From: SZUA-22 sp963751695
Lineage (GTDB): Bacteria > Bacteroidota > Ignavibacteria > Ignavibacteriales > Melioribacteraceae
NCBI GenBank assembly: GCA_963751695.1
Contig: CAVVVP010000009.1
Location: 434,001-498,000 of the forward strand
Direction of reading: 5' to 3'
Length of the DNA: 64,000 nt
The number at the start of each line of letters is the position of its first letter. The first letter of the stretch is position 1. Below the pieces are notes generated by a model that had not been told where the DNA came from, searched no databases, and worked only from the letters and a program-made list of their open reading frames with translations. A program made the translations under genes and the position numbers. This document shows positions 35,955-43,350 of this stretch, in pieces.

Positions 35955-37514
35955 ATGGCTTTCGAAGATAAAATTAAAGAGTTAATGGAGAAGCGCGAGC
36001 AAGCGCGACTTGGTGGTGGTGAGAAAAGAATTCAAGCTCAACACAAAAAGGGTAAGTATACGGCCAGAGAAAGAGTTGAGATGCTCTTAGATGAGGGCAG
36101 TTTTGAAGAATTCGATATGTTTGTTCATCATAGAACTGTTGGATTCGGACTTGAAAATCAACAATATTTATCAGATGGTGTTGTAACAGGCTATGGTACG
36201 ATTGATGGTCGACTCGTTTATGTTTTTTCTCAAGACTTTACAGTGTTTGGTGGATCACTTTCTGAAATGTACGCTCAAAAAATTGTTAAGGTGATGGATA
36301 AAGCCTTGAAGGTTGGGGCTCCAATTATCGGTATGAACGATAGTGGTGGTGCAAGAATTCAAGAAGGAGTTAAGAGTCTAGGTGGTTATGCGGATATATT
36401 CCAAAAGAATATTATGGCATCAGGTGTAATTCCACAAATTTCTGCAATATTTGGTCCATGCGCTGGTGGTGCAGTTTATTCACCGGCTCTTACGGATTTT
36501 ATTTTGATGGCTAAAGGAACTAGTTATATGTTTGTGACTGGACCAAAGGTTGTTAAGACTGTTACTGGCGAAGAAGTGACTACAGAAGAGCTTGGCGGTG
36601 CTCAAATTCATGCAACAAAGTCAGGCGTTACTCATTTCGTTTCTGAAGATGAGGAAGAAGGAATAATGATCCTTAGAAAACTGATAAGTTATTTACCTCA
36701 AAATAATATGGAGGATCCACCATTAAAGATCTGTAAGGATCCAATTGATCGTCTAGAAGACTCGCTGAATGAAGTCATCCCTGAAAATCCAAACAAACCT
36801 TATGATGTAAAAGACATTATTGCTTCTATTGTTGATAATGGAGAATTTCTAGAAGTACATAGGCAGTATGCACCAAATATTGTAATTGGATTTGCTACGT
36901 TTAATGGAAATTCAGTTGGAATTGTGGCGAACCAACCAAACTATCTTGCTGGTGTACTCGATATTAATGCATCTAGAAAAGCAGCAAGATTTGTTAGATT
37001 TTGCGATGCCTTTAATATTCCAATAGTTACACTAGTTGACGTGCCTGGTTTCCTACCCGGAACAGCTCAAGAATATGGTGGAATAATCATGCATGGAGCG
37101 AAATTGCTTTTTGCTTATGGTGAAGCAACAGTTCCTAAAATTACTATTATTTTACGTAAGGCATATGGTGGAGCTTACGATGTTATGAGTTCAAAACATT
37201 TACGTGGTGATATCAATTACGCTTGGCCAGGATCTGAAATTGCTGTCATGGGTCCCAAAGGTGCAATTGAGGTTCTATATGCCAATGAACTTAAGAATTT
37301 TGCTAGTCCAGAAGAAAAAACCAAATTCATGGCAGAGAAAGAAAAAGAATACAAAAATAAATTTGCAAATCCTTATGTAGCTGCAAAATATGGTTATATC
37401 GATGATGTAATTGAACCTAGGAATACTCGATTTAGGATTATTAGAGCTTTGCAAATGCTTGCTACTAAGAAGGACTCTAATCCACCAAAGAAACATTCAA
37501 ATCTACCACTATAA
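35955..37514 (+). CDS. mmdA: Methylmalonyl-CoA decarboxylase/propionyl-CoA carboxylase carboxyltransferase subunit
   Basis: The 519-residue protein is the carboxyltransferase subunit that exchanges CO2 between methylmalonyl-CoA and carrier biotin. It shows the crotonase-fold halves: GGSLSEMYAQKIVKVMDKAL, GGARIQEGV and FGPCAGGAVYSPALTDF (N-terminal CoA site), and VDVPGFLPGTAQEYGGIIMHGAKLL with YGGAYDVMSSKHLRGD (C-terminal biotin site). Length is normal. The neighbours OadG-like, biotin carrier and OadB-like subunits show the sodium-pumping decarboxylase rather than an ATP-dependent carboxylase, as no biotin carboxylase is here. An AAAGGAG ribosome site precedes it. Confidence 0.95.
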   Translation: MAFEDKIKELMEKREQARLGGGEKRIQAQHKKGKYTARERVEMLLDEGSFEEFDMFVHHRTVGFGLENQQYLSDGVVTGYGTIDGRLVYVFSQDFTVFGGSLSEMYAQKIVKVMDKALKVGAPIIGMNDSGGARIQEGVKSLGGYADIFQKNIMASGVIPQISAIFGPCAGGAVYSPALTDFILMAKGTSYMFVTGPKVVKTVTGEEVTTEELGGAQIHATKSGVTHFVSEDEEEGIMILRKLISYLPQNNMEDPPLKICKDPIDRLEDSLNEVIPENPNKPYDVKDIIASIVDNGEFLEVHRQYAPNIVIGFATFNGNSVGIVANQPNYLAGVLDINASRKAARFVRFCDAFNIPIVTLVDVPGFLPGTAQEYGGIIMHGAKLLFAYGEATVPKITIILRKAYGGAYDVMSSKHLRGDINYAWPGSEIAVMGPKGAIEVLYANELKNFASPEEKTKFMAEKEKEYKNKFANPYVAAKYGYIDDVIEPRNTRFRIIRALQMLATKKDSNPPKKHSNLPL

Positions 37515-37524
37515 TGAGTTAAAA

Positions 37525-37884
37525 ATGTTTGACCAATTTAGTTTATCAAATATTATAGAGAATAATGGAATAATGATTACTGTAGTCGGGTACTTCATAG
37601 TGTTCATGGCCCTCTTATTTCTATATATAATAATTTATAATTTTCAAAAAGTGCTTCTCCTAAAGCAGAGAAAGAAATTAAAACTAAGTGGACATAGAGC
37701 AGCAGATGTTGATGATCTCTCCTTATCTGGTGACACGAGTGCTGCCATTGCTACAGCTCTATTTTTGGAATTTGAGGAAGCACACGATTTAGAGAATACA
37801 GTATTAACAATTAAAAGAGTTCAAAGGCCATATTCTCCATGGAGTTCAAAATTATATGGACTCAGAGATTATCCTAAAAAATAG
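37525..37884 (+). CDS. OadG-family small membrane subunit of the decarboxylase sodium pump
   Basis: The 119-residue protein has one N-terminal transmembrane helix (MITVVGYFIVFMALLFLYIIIY, about residues 15-36) and a charged cytoplasmic part ending KRVQRPYSPWSSKLYGLRD, a tail often seen in Bacteroidota/Chlorobi OadG-type subunits. It anchors the carboxyltransferase and carrier to the beta subunit. The ATG at 37525 is the start; an upstream in-frame ATG would lie deep in mmdA. It is spaced 10 bases after mmdA and 8 before the biotin carrier. Confidence 0.88.
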   Translation: MFDQFSLSNIIENNGIMITVVGYFIVFMALLFLYIIIYNFQKVLLLKQRKKLKLSGHRAADVDDLSLSGDTSAAIATALFLEFEEAHDLENTVLTIKRVQRPYSPWSSKLYGLRDYPKK

Positions 37885-37892
37885 GTGAAAGA

Positions 37893-38330
37893 ATGAAAAA
37901 ATTTAAATTTAATATACGTGGGAATAATTACGATGTCGAAATTATAAATTTAGAAGATGATGTAGCTGAAGTTGAGGTAAATGGTTCGGTTTATCAAGTT
38001 GAAATCGTTAAACAAACTAAGGGATCAAAAACACCTAAACTTGTCAGATCTCAAATTGTACATTCGGGAGGTTCCGATACTTCTAAAACTAGTAAACCTA
38101 CAGCGCACAAGGGAGTTGGACAAGTAAAAGCACCACTTCCTGGTACTATATTAGAAATGAAAGTCAGTGTAGGAGATTCAGTAAAGGTTGGCGATGTTTT
38201 GTTGATTATGGAAGCGATGAAGATGGAAAATAATATCAAATCTGATAAAGGTGGAACTATTAAAGAAGTGAAGGTTAACGTAGGCGATTCTGTGCTTGAA
38301 GGCGACGTTTTAATTGAGGTGGGAGAATAA
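37893..38330 (+). CDS. Biotin carrier subunit of methylmalonyl-CoA decarboxylase
   Basis: The 145-residue protein ends in a biotinyl/lipoyl domain with the biotinylation motif EAMKMEN, target lysine K110. The N-terminal 65 residues form a small beta domain (KFNIRGNNYDVEI), joined by a Ser/Thr/Lys-rich flexible linker. It carries CO2 from the carboxyltransferase to the membrane beta subunit. It lies between the OadG-like and OadB-like genes. Confidence 0.95.
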   Translation: MKKFKFNIRGNNYDVEIINLEDDVAEVEVNGSVYQVEIVKQTKGSKTPKLVRSQIVHSGGSDTSKTSKPTAHKGVGQVKAPLPGTILEMKVSVGDSVKVGDVLLIMEAMKMENNIKSDKGGTIKEVKVNVGDSVLEGDVLIEVGE

Positions 38331-38333
38331 TTT

Positions 38334-39479
38334 ATGGAGGGTTTAACTCAATTTTTTCGGTTTACGGGTTTCGCCAATATTACTATAGGTCATGTTGTAA
38401 TGATCTGTATTGGCCTTCTTTTTATTTACCTTGCAATCAAGAAGGATTTTGAGCCCCTTTTGTTGGTTCCAATTGGATTTGGAATATTAATGGGTAATAT
38501 TCCATTTATGGAAAATGTTGGATTGCAGATTGGTTTATATGAAGAGGGAAGTGTTCTAAACTATCTTTATTATGGAGTAATGAAGGGTATATATCCTCCC
38601 CTTATTTTTTTAGGGATAGGGGCAATGACAGATTTTTCAGCACTGATCTCAAGTCCAAAGTTAATGCTTCTCGGGGCTGCTGCACAGGTTGGAATTTTCC
38701 TAACATTTTTAGTTGCCTTGGCTTTAGGATTCACTGTTGAGCAATCAGCTGCAATAGGAATTATTGGCGGTGCTGATGGTCCAACTGCTATTTTTCTTTC
38801 TTCAAAATTAGCTCCCGAACTTCTTGGCGCGATAGCTATTGCAGCTTATTCTTATATGGCTTTGGTTCCAGTAATTCAACCTCCAATAATTAAGTTACTT
38901 ACAACTGAAGAAGAACGTAAAATTAAAATGAAACCTCCAAGAGCTGTTACTAAATTGGAAAAATCATTATTCCCAATTGTAGGATTGATTCTCACAACCT
39001 TCATTTCTCCTGGAGCATTACCATTGTTAGGTATGTTATTTTTTGGAAATCTTCTTAAAGAATCTGGAGTGACTAAAAGACTTGCTGACACTGCGGCAAA
39101 ACCGCTGATAGATATTGTTACTATTCTTCTTGGTCTTACTGTTGGAGCTTCAACGCAAGCTACTACATTCTTAACAGCAAATTCTATTATGATTTTTGTC
39201 CTTGGAGCGATTTCATTTATGGTTGCTACAGCCGGCGGTGTTATTTTTGCAAAAGTTATGAATTTGTTTCTAAAAGGTGATAACAAATTGAATCCAATGA
39301 TTGGAGCAGCTGGTGTATCGGCGGTTCCGGATAGTGCCAGAGTTGTACATACTATGGGATTGAAGGTAGATCCATCAAATTATCTTCTTATGCATGCGAT
39401 GGCTCCAAACGTTTCGGGTGTAATTGGCTCGGCAGTTGCTGCTGGTATTCTAATGGGATTTCTGCTTAAGGTATTCTAA
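38334..39479 (+). CDS. Sodium-pumping decarboxylase beta subunit (OadB/MmdB family)
   Basis: The 381-residue integral membrane protein releases CO2 from carboxybiotin and exports sodium. Family marks are GIGAMTDFSALISSPKLMLLGA, IGIIGGADGPTAIFLSSKLAP with the sodium-binding aspartate, and the late GAAGVSAVPDSARVVH segment. About nine to eleven hydrophobic helices are visible. It is the last gene of the epimerase-decarboxylase operon, three bases after the carrier gene. Confidence 0.95.
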   Translation: MEGLTQFFRFTGFANITIGHVVMICIGLLFIYLAIKKDFEPLLLVPIGFGILMGNIPFMENVGLQIGLYEEGSVLNYLYYGVMKGIYPPLIFLGIGAMTDFSALISSPKLMLLGAAAQVGIFLTFLVALALGFTVEQSAAIGIIGGADGPTAIFLSSKLAPELLGAIAIAAYSYMALVPVIQPPIIKLLTTEEERKIKMKPPRAVTKLEKSLFPIVGLILTTFISPGALPLLGMLFFGNLLKESGVTKRLADTAAKPLIDIVTILLGLTVGASTQATTFLTANSIMIFVLGAISFMVATAGGVIFAKVMNLFLKGDNKLNPMIGAAGVSAVPDSARVVHTMGLKVDPSNYLLMHAMAPNVSGVIGSAVAAGILMGFLLKVF

Positions 39480-39536
39480 ATAAAGTTAGTGAACATTTTT
39501 GATCAGACTAGATTGGGTCAAGATAATTGGATTGAA

Positions 39537-39548
39537 TCTTACGTAAGA
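39537..39548. promoter_or_regulatory. Perfect 12-base palindrome upstream of the M1 peptidase gene
   Basis: TCTTACGTAAGA lies 60 bases before the peptidase start in a 129-base gap. It could bind a dimeric regulator; there is no second copy seen and no proof of function. Confidence 0.3.
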
Positions 39549-39608
39549 AAAACCCATCTTATAAAAGTATATTATTTCATAATTACATTATCAAAACATT
39601 GAGGATTC

Positions 39609-41582
39609 ATGAGATCATTTTCGCCAATTATAACTTTAATCATTTTTTCTTATGCTTTATTATTTGCACAAGAAAACCAACATATTTGTTCAAAGTCTAA
39701 GATATCTCATTATAGTAAGCTTCAAAAATTTAGTGAGATTAATTATCCTGGTGATTCAAACATTGATGTAACATACTACAAACTAGATGTCACCTTGAGT
39801 TATTCTCAAAGATTGATTAGTGGGAATGTAACTATTAATGCAAAAAGTGAAGTTTCAGATCTAAATTCCTTTTCATTGGACCTGAGGGATAACCTAAATG
39901 TTGATTCAATAAAACTTGGCAACCTAAATCTTGAATTTACTCACTCCGATAATTTGATAAGTATTACTCTTGATAAAAATTACAATCCGGGAGCAGATTT
40001 TTCTGTTCTAGTTTATTATAATGGAACTCCAGAAAGTTCTGGATTAGGAAGTTTTGCTTTTACTTCACATAATGGCCAACCCGAAATTTCAACTCTTAGT
40101 GAACCTTATGGCGCTAGTGATTGGTGGCCTTGTAAGGATACACCGGCGGATAAAGCAGATTCTGCAGATATTTGGATAACGGTGGATAAGTCAATGATCC
40201 CAATTTCTAATGGAACCCTTGAAGGAATTATTGATAATGGAAGAACTCACACTTACCGCTGGAAAAGTAGATATCCAATAGCTCAGTATTTAATTTCTTT
40301 AGCAATTACTAACTACGAGCTATATATAAATGAATACATTGTTGCAAAAGATACAATGAAGCTCTACCACTATAACTATCCTGAAAATATCAATGATTAT
40401 AGAATCGGTCAACTTGATAAAACTGTTGATATGATGGAAGTTTTTGCATCAAAATTTGGACCCTATCCATTTTTTGAAGAAAAATATGGTCATGCTGAGT
40501 TTGATTGGAGCGGGGCAATGGAACACCAGACTTGCTCTTCGATGGGTAGCTATAGTACCGGTATCATTGCGCACGAACTTGGGCATCAATGGTTTGGAGA
40601 TCTAATCACATGTAAAGATTGGCATCATATATGGCTGAACGAAGGTTTTGCCACATATTCAGAAGCAGTTTATCAAGAAGCAAAATTTGGTCAGACCGGA
40701 TATTCCAATGCAATAAGTGGAGAAATGAGTCGTGCAAAAAATGCTTATAGTACTTTATACGTCCAGAATATAAATTCGGTTAGCGAAATATTTAATAGTA
40801 ATAGAAGTTATGCTAAAGGTGCCGTAGTTGTACATATGCTTCGTGGAGTTCTTGGGACAGATGTTTTTTATGATGTCTTGAAGGAATACACATCAGATAT
40901 TACACTTGCATATGGCGTGGCTAAAACGGAGGATTTTCAGGAAGTGGCAGAAAGAGTATCTGGTCAAGATCTTGATTATTTTTTCTCAGAATGGGTATAT
41001 GGTGAAAAGTATCCAAATTATACAGTTGATTGGGGTTATTCGTCGAATGGAAATGGAACGTACGCAGTTTCTGTAGGAATAGATCAGGCGAGTAATAAAA
41101 TTCCAAAATTCTTTACTATGCCTATTCAAGTAAGATTTAAAACTATACAGGGGGATACTACAGTTACTTTATTTAATAATATGCAAAATCAAATATTTGA
41201 TTTAACCCTTGATTCTCAGCCAATGAATATGTTCTTTGATCCGGATAATTGGATACTTAAAGATCTATCAAGTATTACACAAACTGATGTTGAATCTCTA
41301 ACACCATTCCATTATAATTTGGAACAGAATTATCCAAATCCATTTAATCCAAACACAACTATCACATATGAATTATCTCAACCTACAGAAGTTAACCTAA
41401 AAGTTTATGATATTTTAGGAAATGTTGTCGCGACTCTTATAGAGAATGAGAAAAAATCCAGCGGTCATCACTCAATTATTTTTGATACGGGGAATTATAA
41501 TAACATAAGCACAGGTATTTACTTTTATAAACTTGAAGCTGCCGATTACGTTCATGTCAAGAAGATGTTGTTGTTGAAATAG
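39609..41582 (+). CDS. Secreted M1-family zinc aminopeptidase with type IX sorting domain
   Basis: The 657-residue protein has a signal peptide (IITLIIFSYALLFAQ), the M1 N-terminal beta domain, then the zinc motif HELGHQWFGD (about residues 322-331) with the second glutamate in NEGFATYSE. The exopeptidase GxMEN motif is GAMEH, as seen in several Bacteroidota homologues. The C-terminal 80 residues are a Por/type IX secretion sorting domain, opening NYPNPFNPNTTI and ending GIYFYKLEA...KKMLLLK. It should be exported across the outer membrane. It stands alone between palindrome and hairpin and is the best taxonomic clue in the window. Confidence 0.95.
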   Translation: MRSFSPIITLIIFSYALLFAQENQHICSKSKISHYSKLQKFSEINYPGDSNIDVTYYKLDVTLSYSQRLISGNVTINAKSEVSDLNSFSLDLRDNLNVDSIKLGNLNLEFTHSDNLISITLDKNYNPGADFSVLVYYNGTPESSGLGSFAFTSHNGQPEISTLSEPYGASDWWPCKDTPADKADSADIWITVDKSMIPISNGTLEGIIDNGRTHTYRWKSRYPIAQYLISLAITNYELYINEYIVAKDTMKLYHYNYPENINDYRIGQLDKTVDMMEVFASKFGPYPFFEEKYGHAEFDWSGAMEHQTCSSMGSYSTGIIAHELGHQWFGDLITCKDWHHIWLNEGFATYSEAVYQEAKFGQTGYSNAISGEMSRAKNAYSTLYVQNINSVSEIFNSNRSYAKGAVVVHMLRGVLGTDVFYDVLKEYTSDITLAYGVAKTEDFQEVAERVSGQDLDYFFSEWVYGEKYPNYTVDWGYSSNGNGTYAVSVGIDQASNKIPKFFTMPIQVRFKTIQGDTTVTLFNNMQNQIFDLTLDSQPMNMFFDPDNWILKDLSSITQTDVESLTPFHYNLEQNYPNPFNPNTTITYELSQPTEVNLKVYDILGNVVATLIENEKKSSGHHSIIFDTGNYNNISTGIYFYKLEAADYVHVKKMLLLK

Positions 41583-41588
41583 TTAAAA

Positions 41589-41620
41589 TTTTTAACTAAA
41601 TCTTTTTTTTTAGTTAAAAA
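41589..41620 (+). terminator. AT-rich hairpin downstream of the M1 peptidase gene
   Basis: TTTTTAACTAAA pairs with TTTAGTTAAAAA around a T-rich loop, seven bases after the stop. The stem is almost all A-T, so it is a weak terminator candidate. Confidence 0.4.
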
Positions 41621-41715
41621 TCTTTAAATGTGTTAAGAATTTTTACGATCGTAATTTCAAGAACGTGTGTAATAGACTCTTTTTAAGATATTTCTACATG
41701 GCACAGCAGTTGACT

Positions 41716-41724
41716 TGTTATAAT
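41716..41724 (+). promoter_or_regulatory. Extended -10 promoter candidate
   Basis: TGTTATAAT matches the extended -10 consensus exactly and lies 38 bases before the lipoprotein start. No good -35 is visible at 17 bases upstream, as is usual for this promoter class. Confidence 0.45.
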
Positions 41725-41761
41725 TCGATAATTACACAATTTCTTAAATATGGAGAAAAAA

Positions 41762-42970
41762 ATGAATAAGGTAAAATTACTAGTGACACTTTTCTTAGTG
41801 TTATCAATAGGTTTTTGGAGCTGTCAAAGTGAAGAGAACCCAATTTCTAGTCCTTTAGAGGATCAACCAACTCAAAGTTTAGGTAAATTTACTGGAAAAG
41901 CCTATTTGTATGTTGATTATCTTGATGTTTCAAACAATCAAATTAACATTCATATGTTAACAGAGGATTGGAAAGAAGATAAAGTCTCATGGAAATATAG
42001 AGATCTTGGCGTTGAGTGGTCAGATCCAAATGGTGGAGGAGTTTATAATGAGCAGCATATTATTTCCATTATTACTTCCAAGACAGGTTTAATGGAAATT
42101 GATATTACAAAGTTTGTAGATCTTTGGACTTCTGGTCATGATAATTTTGGAATAATCTTTATGCCCGATGATACAAGTTTTGAAACATATAATAGAATTT
42201 GCAGTAAGGATAATCCTTTTGACGTTGACATCAAACCATATGTTGTTATCAAATATGATGATGGACGTGAGGAGACTGTAAGAATTTCGGATGATTCATT
42301 TATAAGAGAGAAACCTCTTCAAGTCGCTGATAATTTTAATTCCAAAGGTGACGTTAGAATGAGTTTTCTTAATGATTATGAAATCAGAGGATTATTAAAA
42401 TTTGACCTCCCGAAAGATCTTTTTGAAGATGATGTAAAAAATGGAAATTGTACAAAAACTGTTTCTTATTGGAAAACTCATGCAAAAGGAAAGAAAAAAG
42501 ACCCAACTTGGGATTTATTACCAAATGGGACAAAAACTAAGTTTTTCAAAAGCAAGAAAAGTTATCATAATATTATCTCGAGAATTAGCTGGGGTAATCC
42601 TTATTATGTTCTAGCATCGCAATACGCAGCAGCAGAACTGAACATAATAGGTGGTGTTTCTGAAGAATCAATTCAAGATGATTTCCAAAAGGCAACTGAG
42701 TTACTAAGTGATATTAAACCAAATGATTTTAAGAAATGGTGGAAAGTAGATAAAGATAGACGTCAAATGATTTATGACTTAACTAAGGTTCTAAAAGATT
42801 TTAATTTTGGAGAACTTGAAGGTGGCCCTGTGCATTGTGATGATTATAAATATAAAAAGAAAGATAAAGAGTGGAAGAAATGGTGGAAAGATAAATGGGG
42901 TAAGTGGAAGAAAGATAAAGATCATGACGACAACGACGACGATAATGATGACGATGACGACAATCCATAA
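41762..42970 (+). CDS. Lipoprotein with DNRLRE-like and YWKTH-type domains
   Basis: The 402-residue protein has a lipoprotein signal ending LSIGFWSC (C21). Residues about 40-200 resemble the DNRLRE domain of extracellular surface proteins (AYLYVDYLDVSNNQ, MEIDITKFVDLWTSGHDNFGI, FIREKPLQVADNF). Residues about 225-310 carry the NCTKTVSYWKTHAK...NPYYVLASQYAAAELNI pattern found in exported proteins of several phyla. The tail is Lys/Trp-rich and ends in a run of Asp and Asn. The ATG at 41762 is chosen because GGAG at 41752-41755 precedes it. A terminator follows. Function is unknown; cell-surface location is likely. Confidence 0.8.
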   Translation: MNKVKLLVTLFLVLSIGFWSCQSEENPISSPLEDQPTQSLGKFTGKAYLYVDYLDVSNNQINIHMLTEDWKEDKVSWKYRDLGVEWSDPNGGGVYNEQHIISIITSKTGLMEIDITKFVDLWTSGHDNFGIIFMPDDTSFETYNRICSKDNPFDVDIKPYVVIKYDDGREETVRISDDSFIREKPLQVADNFNSKGDVRMSFLNDYEIRGLLKFDLPKDLFEDDVKNGNCTKTVSYWKTHAKGKKKDPTWDLLPNGTKTKFFKSKKSYHNIISRISWGNPYYVLASQYAAAELNIIGGVSEESIQDDFQKATELLSDIKPNDFKKWWKVDKDRRQMIYDLTKVLKDFNFGELEGGPVHCDDYKYKKKDKEWKKWWKDKWGKWKKDKDHDDNDDDNDDDDDNP

Positions 42971-42993
42971 ATGATAATCGACTTCAAAATCTT

Positions 42994-43026
42994 AAAAGGG
43001 AACCAAACTGGTTCCCTTTTTTATTT
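42994..43026 (+). terminator. Rho-independent terminator
   Basis: AAAAGGGAACC pairs with GGTTCCCTTTT around a five-base loop and runs into six T and TATTTT. It ends the lipoprotein transcript. Confidence 0.92.
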
Positions 43027-43121
43027 TAAATCCTCATAACCTAATTTTATAACAGATTATCATTTTGATACATTAATATCCAAGTCAACCTCTCAAAACT
43101 AGTTTATATCAATTATTTTCA

Positions 43122-43137
43122 TGGCATCATAATTGCA
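43122..43137 (+). promoter_or_regulatory. Sigma-54-type promoter candidate ahead of the polysaccharide cluster
   Basis: TGGCATC-N4-TTGCA has the GG and GC doublets at the spacing of -24/-12 promoters (consensus TGGCACG-N4-TTGCW). It lies about 130 bases before a small ORF and 210 before the first enzyme gene. It is the most recognisable feature of the 43027-43263 gap. Confidence 0.55.
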
Positions 43138-43263
43138 TAAACTGCATTAACAGAGAATGTGTCGCAAATAACACATTTTTAATATGAAAAGTATAAAATA
43201 TATAATATCTTATAATTTGAATAATTTAGAATTCTAAGATTTATAACTTAACTTATTAAATGT

Positions 43264-43350
43264 ATGTGTTACCATTGTGACCCACTTGGCGAAGCTGTAA
43301 AAAGGTTAATTAGAATGGTAAATATAACAAAACGGGGTATTGAGTTATGA
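43264..43350 (+). CDS. Possible 28-residue leader peptide or microprotein coupled to the dehydrogenase gene
   Basis: An ATG-started frame of 28 codons begins MCYHCDPLGEAVKRL and ends with TGA in an ATGA overlap with the next gene's start. Such four-base overlaps usually mean translational coupling. The CxxC pair near its start and the basic amphipathic rest look less random than typical leader sequence. No Shine-Dalgarno is obvious ahead of its ATG. It could be a genuine microprotein, a regulatory leader peptide, or chance. Confidence 0.4.
   Translation: MCYHCDPLGEAVKRLIRMVNITKRGIEL

Larger units (their letters stand above)
42971..43346. other. Long leader region of the polysaccharide cluster
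   Basis: After the terminator ending at 43026 this stretch is AT-rich. It contains the sigma-54-like promoter, an oddly GC-richer block GTGACCCACTTGGCGAAGC near 43277-43295, and the small coupled ORF. No RNA gene or riboswitch was recognised. Confidence 0.5.

Noticed and set aside
41699..41714. Second sigma-54-like site before the lipoprotein (TGGCAC-A-GCAG-TTGAC)
   Set aside because: The -24 half is perfect but the -12 half has GA where GC is required; an extended -10 box lies just beyond it.
42928..42969. Asp/Asn-coding GAC/GAT run as an assembly artefact
   Set aside because: The frame is kept, codons vary between GAC and GAT, and a clean stop and terminator follow.
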